Notes under the pieces: generated by a model
Told to the model about the DNA's origin: nothing
What the model saw: the letters and a program-made list of their open reading frames with translations, nothing else
Databases searched by the model: none
Shown: in pieces, positions 17,832-25,523 of the stretch
How positions within the stretch are numbered: the stretch's first letter is position 1
Layout of the letters: the number at the start of each line of letters is the position of its first letter
NCBI GenBank assembly: GCA_002440885.1
Contig: DJVY01000202.1
Coordinates: 1-51,542 of the forward strand
Reading direction: 5' to 3'
DNA: 51,542 nt
DNA from: Bacteroidales bacterium UBA6244
Lineage (GTDB): Bacteria > Bacteroidota > Bacteroidia > Bacteroidales > F082
Program-made: the position numbers and the translations under genes

Positions 17832-18770
17832 ATGAAAAAGATTAAATACATATTACCTATTCTGGTCGGGCTGCTCTTAACCTTGAACAGTTGCCAGGAT
17901 GACCAATTTGAAATGGGCGACCTGGTCGCTCCCACCAATGTAAATCTGACCTATCAGATCGTAGGTGCTGATGACCTTAACCCTTATGGAGACGGAAGTG
18001 GGCAGGTTGTTTTTACAGCCAGCGCTGAAAACCACATCACGTTTAACTTTGAATTTGGCGATGGCAAAGACAACCAAATAGCTGCCAGCGGCAAGGTTAC
18101 ACATACCTTTTCGGTAACTGGCGTTAACAACTACAATGTAACTGTTTTTGCTGTGGGTACAGGAGGCATTTCATCAAGCAAAACAATGCAAATAGCAGTG
18201 TTAAGCACCTTTGATGATGAGGAAGCAAAGCTGTTCTTAACAGGCGGATCGACCAAATCGTGGTATTGGGCTGCCGATCAACCCGGCCACCTGGGTCTTG
18301 GGCCAAATGACCAGGTTTACGAAAATGGTTCTGAAACTTATGCAGCCTGGTATGCCGCTGCACCTTGGGAAAAAGCGTCCTCTTCTCTTTATAACTGTGA
18401 ATTCGTATTTTCGATCGAAAATGGCAGCTTTACTTTTGAACAGAAAAACCCCACAGGAGAAGCCTTCATTCAGGGAATCTATGCCTCAGAGCTTGGCCTT
18501 GGTGACGAAGGAAGCTACCCCTTCGATATCGCAGGTGTAAAAAATGTATCCTTTAGCCCTTCAGCTTCTATTGCAACAGTAAAAGGCGCTTACCGCGGAA
18601 CAACGCTTAACTTCACCGAGGGTGGATTCATGGGGTTCTATGCAGGGTCAAGTGAATATGAAATCATTGAAGTAACCGAAAATATCCTGCGCGTACGAAT
18701 GGTACAGGTCAATGAACCACTCTTCGCATGGTATCATATCTTCACCAACGTTAAACCTGAACAAAAATAA
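17832..18770 (+). CDS. Lipoprotein with PKD-like domain and a glycan-binding-like C-terminal module
   Basis: The product is 312 residues with a lipobox (LNSC, Cys21) followed by QDDQFEMGD, an acidic patch like the lipoprotein surface-export signals known in Bacteroidota. A PKD-like domain (about 30-120, FGDG core at FEFGDGKDN) precedes a roughly 180-residue C-terminal domain. This domain shares spaced features with the duplicated module of the preceding gene: GHLGLGP against GSLGVGP, a W-rich start (KSWYWAADQ), and an aromatic EFVFSIENGSF against EYIFGADGSF. I infer the two are distant relatives. The gene is 14 bp downstream of the previous one and closes the susCD-lipoprotein block before a strong terminator hairpin. 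It probably binds the same glycan at the surface; no enzyme motif is present. Confidence 0.75.
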   Translation: MKKIKYILPILVGLLLTLNSCQDDQFEMGDLVAPTNVNLTYQIVGADDLNPYGDGSGQVVFTASAENHITFNFEFGDGKDNQIAASGKVTHTFSVTGVNNYNVTVFAVGTGGISSSKTMQIAVLSTFDDEEAKLFLTGGSTKSWYWAADQPGHLGLGPNDQVYENGSETYAAWYAAAPWEKASSSLYNCEFVFSIENGSFTFEQKNPTGEAFIQGIYASELGLGDEGSYPFDIAGVKNVSFSPSASIATVKGAYRGTTLNFTEGGFMGFYAGSSEYEIIEVTENILRVRMVQVNEPLFAWYHIFTNVKPEQK

Positions 18771-18818
18771 AAGGGAGAGCATGCCCTTGTTAAACAATAG
18801 AATGAATGATTGAATTTG

Positions 18819-18872
18819 AAATGGGGCACTGGATTGTTGATCTGGATGTCAGCAAAAAGTGCCCCATTTTTT
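18819..18872 (+). terminator. Strong hairpin terminator inside the PUL
   Basis: A perfect 12-bp stem (aaatggggcact at 18819-18830 pairing with agtgccccattt at 18858-18869) with a 27-base loop is followed by a T run. It separates the susCD/lipoprotein block from the enzyme operon and could act as a full or partial (attenuating) terminator. Confidence 0.8.
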
Positions 18873-18911
18873 AAGGTCGGAGACCATCGAACTAAAATTA
18901 ATAACTAGTAT

Positions 18912-20258
18912 ATGAAGGCAAAAATGATTTTCCACAATAGCATAACCAGACTTGTTAATTGGCAGGTAAAACTTTTAGTTATCCTGTTTTTGTTTCTTGG
19001 ATTGGGATGCGACAAAAAAAACGATGAGGGCTTCCGTGCCGATTTCAGCTATACTTTTACTGATAGCAATCACATCCGGTTCAGCAATGAATCAGAAGGG
19101 GAGTACTATTCCATGATTTGGGATTTCGGTAATGGTGAGACCGATACCACCACCGACAAAAAAAAGACTTATACCGTTTTCTACCCTGTAGCCGGAGATT
19201 ATAAAGTAGGACTAAAACTCACCAATTACACTGGCGGATCGACCTCCGTTGAAAAATCAATCAATGTGGCCACTTCAAATCTAATCGTCTCATTCAGTGC
19301 TGATATAGATCCGACGAAACCAAACGAGGTGCTCTTAAAAAATACCTCTCAAGGAACATACGATGCTTTTAAATGGCATTACCGGAATATAGAAGTGGAA
19401 AACGAATTAGAATGGATAGCGTATTTTCCCTTCGAGGGATCATACGAAATAGTACTGGAAGTTTTTGTTGGACAAAATGCGTTCACCGAACAAAAAACAC
19501 TCACCATAGCACAAGACGACCCCAACTACCTCGAAGACATGACACTGGTTTGGTCTGATGAATTTGACGAAACTACCATAAACAGCAATTTCTGGACCTT
19601 TGAAACAGGTGCTTCCGGATGGGGAAACAATGAACTGCAGAACTACACAAATGGCAACAATGCTGCCATTGTGAACGGTAATCTGGTAATCACTGCCGAA
19701 AAAATTGATGACAACCAAACTGTGGGGTCATATACTTCATCGCGTATGGTAACAAGGGGTAAAAAGGAGTTTCAATATGGTAAATTAGAAATTCGGGCTA
19801 AGCTGCCATCCGGGACAGGTATCTGGCCTGCCATTTGGATGTTGGGAAGTAATTTTAGTACTGTCGGATGGCCTGCCTGCGGTGAAATGGACATCATGGA
19901 ATATGTAGGATACGAGCCAAACGTTGTCCATTCCACGGTGCACACACCTGCCGGTTTTGGCGGAAGTGGAAGCGGAAGTAGCATGACAGTAACCTCCTGT
20001 GAAGAAGAGTTTCATGTCTACGGGCTTTTATGGACAGAAGAAAAGCTTGTGTTTTATGTTGATGCCCTTGACAATGTCGTTCACACCTATGCTCCCGCAG
20101 TTAAAACCATTGAAAACTGGCCGTTTAACCAGCCCGCCTTTTTTATTCTGAACATTGCAGTTGGAGGAACATGGGGAGGTGCTCAAGGAATAGACAATTC
20201 TATTTTCCCACAATCGATGGAAATCGATTACGTGCGTGTTTATCAAAAAGTTGAATAG
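18912..20258 (+). CDS. GH16 endo-beta-1,3-glucanase (laminarinase-like) lipoprotein with two PKD-like domains
   Basis: The product is 448 residues with a lipobox (LGLGC, Cys33) followed by DKKNDEG, consistent with surface export. Two PKD-like Ig domains (about 40-115 and 116-195) lead into a GH16 catalytic domain (about 205-448). The active-site motif is E325-M-D327-I-M-E330 (GEMDIMEYVG), the beta-bulge form of GH16 found in laminarinases, agarases and carrageenases. E325 is the nucleophile and E330 the acid/base by family knowledge. WTFETGASGWGNNELQNYT and IWPAIWMLG are typical of bacterial laminarinases. It should hydrolyse beta-1,3 (or mixed 1,3-1,4) glucan chains internally. It opens the second transcript of the locus after the terminator; no clear promoter is visible in the 40 bp between. 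Confidence 0.9.
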   Translation: MKAKMIFHNSITRLVNWQVKLLVILFLFLGLGCDKKNDEGFRADFSYTFTDSNHIRFSNESEGEYYSMIWDFGNGETDTTTDKKKTYTVFYPVAGDYKVGLKLTNYTGGSTSVEKSINVATSNLIVSFSADIDPTKPNEVLLKNTSQGTYDAFKWHYRNIEVENELEWIAYFPFEGSYEIVLEVFVGQNAFTEQKTLTIAQDDPNYLEDMTLVWSDEFDETTINSNFWTFETGASGWGNNELQNYTNGNNAAIVNGNLVITAEKIDDNQTVGSYTSSRMVTRGKKEFQYGKLEIRAKLPSGTGIWPAIWMLGSNFSTVGWPACGEMDIMEYVGYEPNVVHSTVHTPAGFGGSGSGSSMTVTSCEEEFHVYGLLWTEEKLVFYVDALDNVVHTYAPAVKTIENWPFNQPAFFILNIAVGGTWGGAQGIDNSIFPQSMEIDYVRVYQKVE

Positions 20259-20314
20259 AAATCAGCAATAAAACCGATTCGCTTTTTACAGGATTTAAAA
20301 TTTTTAGTCACCAG

Positions 20315-22582
20315 ATGTCAGTCAAAGAGAAATACATAGGTCTTTTGGTATTCACTTGTATAATCATTTTTATGGGATCGATGACAATTACTTCATGCAA
20401 CAAGACTTCTAAAGACCAAGAATCCGACTTCGTTGAAAGTCTCATTTCAAAAATGACTTTGGAAGAGAAAATCGGGCAGATGAGCCAGCTTCACGGAGAA
20501 AACGCAAGTCGCGATGGTAAATTCTTAGCACTTGTGAGAGATGGGTTGGCAGGCTCAGTGCTCAATGAATCTGATCCGGAGCAAATCAATCTAATACAGC
20601 ATGTAGCTGTTGATGAAAGTCGTTTAGGAATACCGGTTCTGTTTGCACGGGATGTTATTCATGGTTTTAAAACCATTTTCCCCATAAATATTGGATTGGC
20701 AGCAACATTTAACCCCGAATTGATCAGGCAAAGTGCCGCTATTTGGGCACAAGAAGCCCACAGCGCAGGCATTCGTTGGACTTTTGCCCCGATGGTGGAC
20801 ATCAGCCGTGACCCGCGTTGGGGGCGTATGGCCGAAAGTTTTGGTGAAGATGTATACCTCACCACGCTCATGGGATTAGCTGTAAACGAAGGTTTTCAGC
20901 AAAAGCAGGAAAATGGATCAATTTACCTTGCCACTTGTGCCAAGCATTTTGTGGGTTACGGCGCAGTAGAGGGTGGGCGCGATTACAACACAGTAAACAT
21001 CCCCGAAATTGAACTACATAACACGTATTTTAAGCCTTTTAAGGCCTTAGCAGAGGGAGGTGTAAGCACTTTTATGACCTCCTTCACCGATCTGAACGGA
21101 GTGCCTGCTTCGGGAAACAGTTATTTGTTTCGTGAGGTATTGAAAACCGATTGGGGTTTTCAGGGTTTTGTGGTTAGCGACTGGGCTTCAATTGAAGAGC
21201 AGATTACACATGGATATGCCGAAAACCCAAAAGAAGCAGCTAAAAAGGCTGTGCTAGCCGGTGTCGACATGGAAATGGCTTCAGGCACTTTTGCAGAAAA
21301 CCTGAAACAATTGGTTGAGGATGGGGTGATCCCGGAAACTATTGTTGATGAGGCCGTTCGCCGTATCCTGACGTTGAAACTGGACCTGGGTTTGTTTGAT
21401 CAACCCTATGCGATTCCAGATTCCCGGGCTAACGACAGTGCTCACCTGATTTTGGCCAAGGAAGCGGCTTTACAGAGTATGGTTCTTTTAAAAAACGATA
21501 AAGAGGTGCTCCCGTTGTCTCCTGCAATAAAAAAACTTGCTGTTATCGGGCCTATGGCAAACGACCGCTACGAACAACTGGGTACTTGGATATTCGATGG
21601 CGATACCAACTTAACCATCACGCCATTAGCTGCTCTTCAGAAAGAGCTTGGTGAAGCCCGCGTTGTTTATGCGTCTGGTTTAGACTACTCACGCGACAGG
21701 AAAACAATTGGCTTTGAAAAAGCCGTTAAAGCTGCTGAAAGCGCTGAGGCTGTGATAGTAATAGTAGGTGAGGAGGCCATAATCACCGGAGAAGCGCATT
21801 CACGTGCCGGGTTGGAACTCCCGGGAGCTCAAAATGGACTCATTAAAGTACTTTCCGAAACAGGGAAACCTGTTATCGTTGTTATTATGACCTCCCGCCC
21901 ATTGACCATCGGATCAATTTCAGACTACGCAGAGGCGATTATTTACGCATGGCATCCCGGAACTATGGGAGGGCCGGCTCTGGCTGATATCCTACTGGGT
22001 TACTATGCTCCTTCAGGAAAGTTACCGGTGACTTTTCCGAAAGTGCCGGGACAGATACCAATCTACTACAGTCATAAAAACACAGGACGGCCACCATCAA
22101 AGGAAAGCTGGACTCCGCTCTATGACATTCCTGTGAGGGCATTTCAAACTTCGGTGGGCAATACCAGTCATTATCTGGATGCCGGATTTGAACCGCTTTA
22201 CCCTTTCGGGTTTGGGCTTTCATACACTTCGTTTGAATATAGTAACATTAAAGTGTCATCACCCACCATAAAAAGTGGTGATACCCTCAGGGTTTGCGCC
22301 ACCATAACAAATACCGGAAAAGTGGCAGCCAACGAGGTGGTTCAGTTTTACCTGCGCGATGTTACAGCGGAGATCACACGACCTGTAAAGGAATTAAAAG
22401 GAATTAAGCGCCTCTTCTTATCACCGGGTCAACAACAGGAAGTTTGTTTTGAGATCACGGAAGCCGATCTTGTTTACTATGATAAAAATGGAAAATCAAT
22501 TATTGAAAACGGAATTTTTTATGCCTTGATTGGAGGCGATTCAACAACAGAATTAAAAACAGAGTTTGTACTTGAAAAATAG
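20315..22582 (+). CDS. GH3 beta-glucosidase lipoprotein
   Basis: The 755-residue protein has a lipobox (TITSC, Cys28) and the three-part GH3 architecture: an N-terminal TIM barrel (about 40-370), an alpha/beta sandwich (about 400-620) and a C-terminal fibronectin-III-like domain (about 670-750). The nucleophile is D289 in FVVSDWAS. RDPRWGRMAESFGED and CAKHFVGYG are conserved substrate-binding segments of exo-acting GH3 enzymes. In this setting it most likely removes glucose from laminari-oligosaccharides in the periplasm or at the surface; the residues after the lipid Cys (NKTSKDQESD) do not settle which. The start ATG follows a 56-bp gap from the GH16 gene. Activity on other beta-glucosides or xylosides cannot be excluded from sequence. 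Confidence 0.92.
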   Translation: MSVKEKYIGLLVFTCIIIFMGSMTITSCNKTSKDQESDFVESLISKMTLEEKIGQMSQLHGENASRDGKFLALVRDGLAGSVLNESDPEQINLIQHVAVDESRLGIPVLFARDVIHGFKTIFPINIGLAATFNPELIRQSAAIWAQEAHSAGIRWTFAPMVDISRDPRWGRMAESFGEDVYLTTLMGLAVNEGFQQKQENGSIYLATCAKHFVGYGAVEGGRDYNTVNIPEIELHNTYFKPFKALAEGGVSTFMTSFTDLNGVPASGNSYLFREVLKTDWGFQGFVVSDWASIEEQITHGYAENPKEAAKKAVLAGVDMEMASGTFAENLKQLVEDGVIPETIVDEAVRRILTLKLDLGLFDQPYAIPDSRANDSAHLILAKEAALQSMVLLKNDKEVLPLSPAIKKLAVIGPMANDRYEQLGTWIFDGDTNLTITPLAALQKELGEARVVYASGLDYSRDRKTIGFEKAVKAAESAEAVIVIVGEEAIITGEAHSRAGLELPGAQNGLIKVLSETGKPVIVVIMTSRPLTIGSISDYAEAIIYAWHPGTMGGPALADILLGYYAPSGKLPVTFPKVPGQIPIYYSHKNTGRPPSKESWTPLYDIPVRAFQTSVGNTSHYLDAGFEPLYPFGFGLSYTSFEYSNIKVSSPTIKSGDTLRVCATITNTGKVAANEVVQFYLRDVTAEITRPVKELKGIKRLFLSPGQQQEVCFEITEADLVYYDKNGKSIIENGIFYALIGGDSTTELKTEFVLEK

Positions 22583-22588
22583 AAAACG

Positions 22589-24157
22589 ATGAAGAAAAAC
22601 AATGGGTATATCATCCTTATCTCACTAATTGTAGCATTAGGTGGCTTTTTAATGGGATTCGATGCTTCGGTGATTTCAGGTGTTGTGGGATTTATTGAGC
22701 CAGAATTCAACTTAACAAAACTTGAATTGGGCTGGGCTGTAAGCTCACTTACATTAACTGCGACCCTGGCCATGATTTTTGCCGGTCCGTTAAGTGATCG
22801 TTTTGGTCGTAAAAAGTTGCTTTCTGTGGCTGCCGCTTTATATGCTGTTTCAGCCATTGCATCGGCATTTGCCCCCACTTTCCTGCTGTTGGTTTTGGCA
22901 CGCATGATAGGTGGCTTCGGCGTGGGCGCTTCGCTAATTATTGCCCCAATGTACATTGCCGAAATAGCGCCCTCTAAAATCAGAGGTACGATGGTGTCGT
23001 TCAATCAGTTGAACATTGTATTGGGTATTTCGGCGGCCTTTTTTACAAATTACCTGATCATAAAATTCGGACAATCGGATGCCGACTGGGCAGTAGCACT
23101 AAAATTTTCGGAGTACAATTGGCGCTGGATGCTTGGCCTGGAAACCATTCCGGCAGTTATCTATTTTGTCGCCCTTTTTCTTGTTCCTCGCAGTCCGCGT
23201 TGGCTAATTATGGCCGGTAAAGAACAAGAAGCTTTGAAAACGATGGCCAGAGCTGTAGGACCGGAAAAAGCGGCTCTGGACATGGAAGCGGTTAAACAAA
23301 GTCTGAATAATGAAGTAAACCAAGCCAAAGCTTCTCTGGCGGATGTCTTTGTCAAAGCACTCCGTCCGGTTTTAATCATAGGACTGGCACTTGCTGCCTT
23401 ACAGCAACTTACAGGTATCAACTCGGTATTTTTCTACGCTCCCATGATATTTGAACAATCCGGGCTTGGAGCCGATGCCTCCTTCTCTCAGGCCATCTAC
23501 GTGGGACTGGCCAACTTGGTTTTCACGATTTTAGCCATGCTATTAATCGATAGAATCGGAAGAAAACCGCTGTTAATCATTGGGGTTTCGGGTATTGTGC
23601 TTTCAATGATGGCGCTGTCGTATGGTTTCAATAAAGCTACCTACAAATTAACTGAAGAGTCTATCTCAGGATTTTCTACCGAACTTCCCGTCGAAAATTT
23701 ATCAGCTTTAATCAACCTTGAGTTCACAAGTGACATTGAGTTTAAATCTGCTTTACTGGAAAATATTGACAGTCAAACGCTTGATGCCTTTCAATCGGAG
23801 ATTTTCCGCGAGGCCATACAACTGAACCCGATGTTAATTTTAATTGCTATTCTCGCTTTTGTAGCCTCTTTTGCTGTTTCCATTGGTCCTGTTATGTGGG
23901 TGCTCTTTTCCGAACTATTCCCAAACAGGGTGCGGGCTGTAGCCATTTCGTTTGTCGGTTTTATTAACTCAGTGGTGAGCTTTTTGGTGCAACTTGTTTT
24001 CCCATGGGAGCTTGCACACCTTGGCACAGCCACTACATTCTTAATATATGGCCTCTTTGCTTTGGCAGGACTAATTTTTATTCTGTTTAAAGTCCCTGAA
24101 ACCAAAGGCAAAACGCTTGAAGAATTACAATTGTTTTTTACTAAAAGAAATGCTTAA
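22589..24157 (+). CDS. Sugar-porter MFS transporter with an extra periplasmic loop
   Basis: This 522-residue protein has twelve predicted membrane helices and the sugar-porter (SP) family motifs: DRFGRKK after TM2, PRSPRWLIM near the central loop, QQLTGINSVFFYAP in TM7, DRIGRKPL after TM8, and PETKGKTLEEL at the end. Between TM9 (MMALSYGF) and TM10 (ILIAILAFVASFAVSIGP) there is an insertion of about 60 polar residues, starting ATYKLTEES. By topology this faces the periplasm, where most SP proteins have only a short turn. It should move glucose or short glucan oligosaccharides into the cytoplasm by proton symport, feeding the phosphorylase two genes downstream. Six bases separate it from the GH3 gene. 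Confidence 0.9.
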   Translation: MKKNNGYIILISLIVALGGFLMGFDASVISGVVGFIEPEFNLTKLELGWAVSSLTLTATLAMIFAGPLSDRFGRKKLLSVAAALYAVSAIASAFAPTFLLLVLARMIGGFGVGASLIIAPMYIAEIAPSKIRGTMVSFNQLNIVLGISAAFFTNYLIIKFGQSDADWAVALKFSEYNWRWMLGLETIPAVIYFVALFLVPRSPRWLIMAGKEQEALKTMARAVGPEKAALDMEAVKQSLNNEVNQAKASLADVFVKALRPVLIIGLALAALQQLTGINSVFFYAPMIFEQSGLGADASFSQAIYVGLANLVFTILAMLLIDRIGRKPLLIIGVSGIVLSMMALSYGFNKATYKLTEESISGFSTELPVENLSALINLEFTSDIEFKSALLENIDSQTLDAFQSEIFREAIQLNPMLILIAILAFVASFAVSIGPVMWVLFSELFPNRVRAVAISFVGFINSVVSFLVQLVFPWELAHLGTATTFLIYGLFALAGLIFILFKVPETKGKTLEELQLFFTKRNA

Positions 24158-24160
24158 GTT

Positions 24161-25510
24161 ATGAATTATCTCAACCTAAAATTGCTGATCAATACACTAG
24201 CCCTGATCTTTCTGTTTTCGATTTCCGGCTGTGATCAAAAAAGGAGCAAGCAGGAAAAATTATTGAATAACCCCAGTAAAGTAGAATTGGTTAAAACTCC
24301 TGATCAATATCAATTGCTGGTAGACGGAGAGCCGTTTTATATAAAAGGGGCAGGCCTCGAATTCGGAAACATGGAAAGTTTAGCCAAACATGGGGGCAAC
24401 GCTATAAGAACCTGGCGTGTGAACAACGGCATTCAAACTGGTCGCGAGGTGCTTGACGAAGCGCATAAACATGGGCTTATGGTAAGTATGGGGCTCGATG
24501 TTGCCAAAGAACGACATGGTTTTAACTACGATGATGAAAAGGCCGTTGCGGAACAATTTGAGCGCATAAAACAGGAAGTCATTTCGCTGAAAGACCATCC
24601 GGCACTGCTCATTTGGGGTATTGGAAACGAATTAAACCTGCATTACAAAAACCTAAAAGTCTGGAACGCCGTAAACCAAATCGCTCAGATGATCCACGAT
24701 ATCGACCCCAATCATCCTGTTACCACCATGCTTGCCGGTGCTGATAAGGAGGTAATTGAGCAGGTAACTACCCTTTGTCCTGATCTGGATTTTTTGTCCT
24801 TCCAACTCTATGGCGACATAGTAAATTTACCAAAATACCTTATTGAGAGTAATTATCAAGGTCCATATATTGTAACCGAATGGGGTGCTACCGGACATTG
24901 GGAAGTAGCTCAAACGAGCTGGGGCAGACCCATTGAGCAAACAAGCAGTGAAAAAGCAATGGCCTATCGCGAACGATATGAATTAGTTATCGCCTCCGAT
25001 CCGCAAAGATGTCTGGGCTCCTTTGTGTTTCTGTGGGGACAAAAACAAGAGCGCACGCCTACTTGGTATGGTCTGTTTTTAAAGTCGGGTGAAGAAACAC
25101 CAACCGTTGACGTTATGCACTATCTCTGGAACAATAAATGGCCTCTAAATCAATCACCTGTGTTACATAGCCTCATGTTGAATGGCAAAAATGCTTATGA
25201 AAACATAATGCTGGCACCAGGAAAAGAATACATCACAAAAGCAGTTGTAAGCGATCCGGAAAATGATAAAATAACTTATGCTTGGGCGATTTTGACCGAA
25301 GTAGCGCATGACAAGGCCAGTGATGGCGGTGATTTTGAGCAACATCCCGATACCATGCTGGAGCATAATTACGGAGTACATGGAAATGAACTCACTTTTG
25401 TGACCCCCGAACCCGGCGAATACAGACTCTTCGTATATGCCAGCGATGGAAATGGTCATGCCGCAACGGCCAATATCCCATTCCTTGTTGAAGATTACGT
25501 TTTGGATTAA
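24161..25510 (+). CDS. Clan GH-A (GH2/GH158-like TIM barrel) glycosidase lipoprotein, family not settled
   Basis: The 449-residue product has a lipobox (ISGC, Cys24) followed by basic residues (DQKRSKQEK) that would favour retention in the periplasm. The middle (about 40-330) is a TIM barrel of the GH-A type: E157 in WGIGNELN fits the acid/base on strand 4, and E240 in VTEWGATGHWEV fits the nucleophile on strand 7, about 83 residues apart. AIRTWRVNNG is typical of the GH2 catalytic domain, but the usual GH2 beta-sandwich domains are missing. A C-terminal Ig-like domain (about 335-449) holds VSDPENDKITYAW. The locus lacks recognisable GH17 and GH30 genes, so this enzyme may supply a second endo- or debranching activity on beta-1,3/1,6-glucan; that is inference. 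The gene begins 3 bp after the MFS stop. Confidence 0.75.
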   Translation: MNYLNLKLLINTLALIFLFSISGCDQKRSKQEKLLNNPSKVELVKTPDQYQLLVDGEPFYIKGAGLEFGNMESLAKHGGNAIRTWRVNNGIQTGREVLDEAHKHGLMVSMGLDVAKERHGFNYDDEKAVAEQFERIKQEVISLKDHPALLIWGIGNELNLHYKNLKVWNAVNQIAQMIHDIDPNHPVTTMLAGADKEVIEQVTTLCPDLDFLSFQLYGDIVNLPKYLIESNYQGPYIVTEWGATGHWEVAQTSWGRPIEQTSSEKAMAYRERYELVIASDPQRCLGSFVFLWGQKQERTPTWYGLFLKSGEETPTVDVMHYLWNNKWPLNQSPVLHSLMLNGKNAYENIMLAPGKEYITKAVVSDPENDKITYAWAILTEVAHDKASDGGDFEQHPDTMLEHNYGVHGNELTFVTPEPGEYRLFVYASDGNGHAATANIPFLVEDYVLD

Positions 25511-25523
25511 CATCAGGAATAAT

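Noticed and set aside
22519..23004. 161-codon frame on the minus strand
   Set aside because: It is antisense to the MFS gene, with low-complexity Ala/Pro/Ser content typical of a shadow frame.
25437..25523. 29-codon upstream extension of the phosphorylase frame
   Set aside because: It lies within the 3' end of the preceding gene; the ATG at 25524 sits 13 bp after that stop and gives a normal intergenic spacing.
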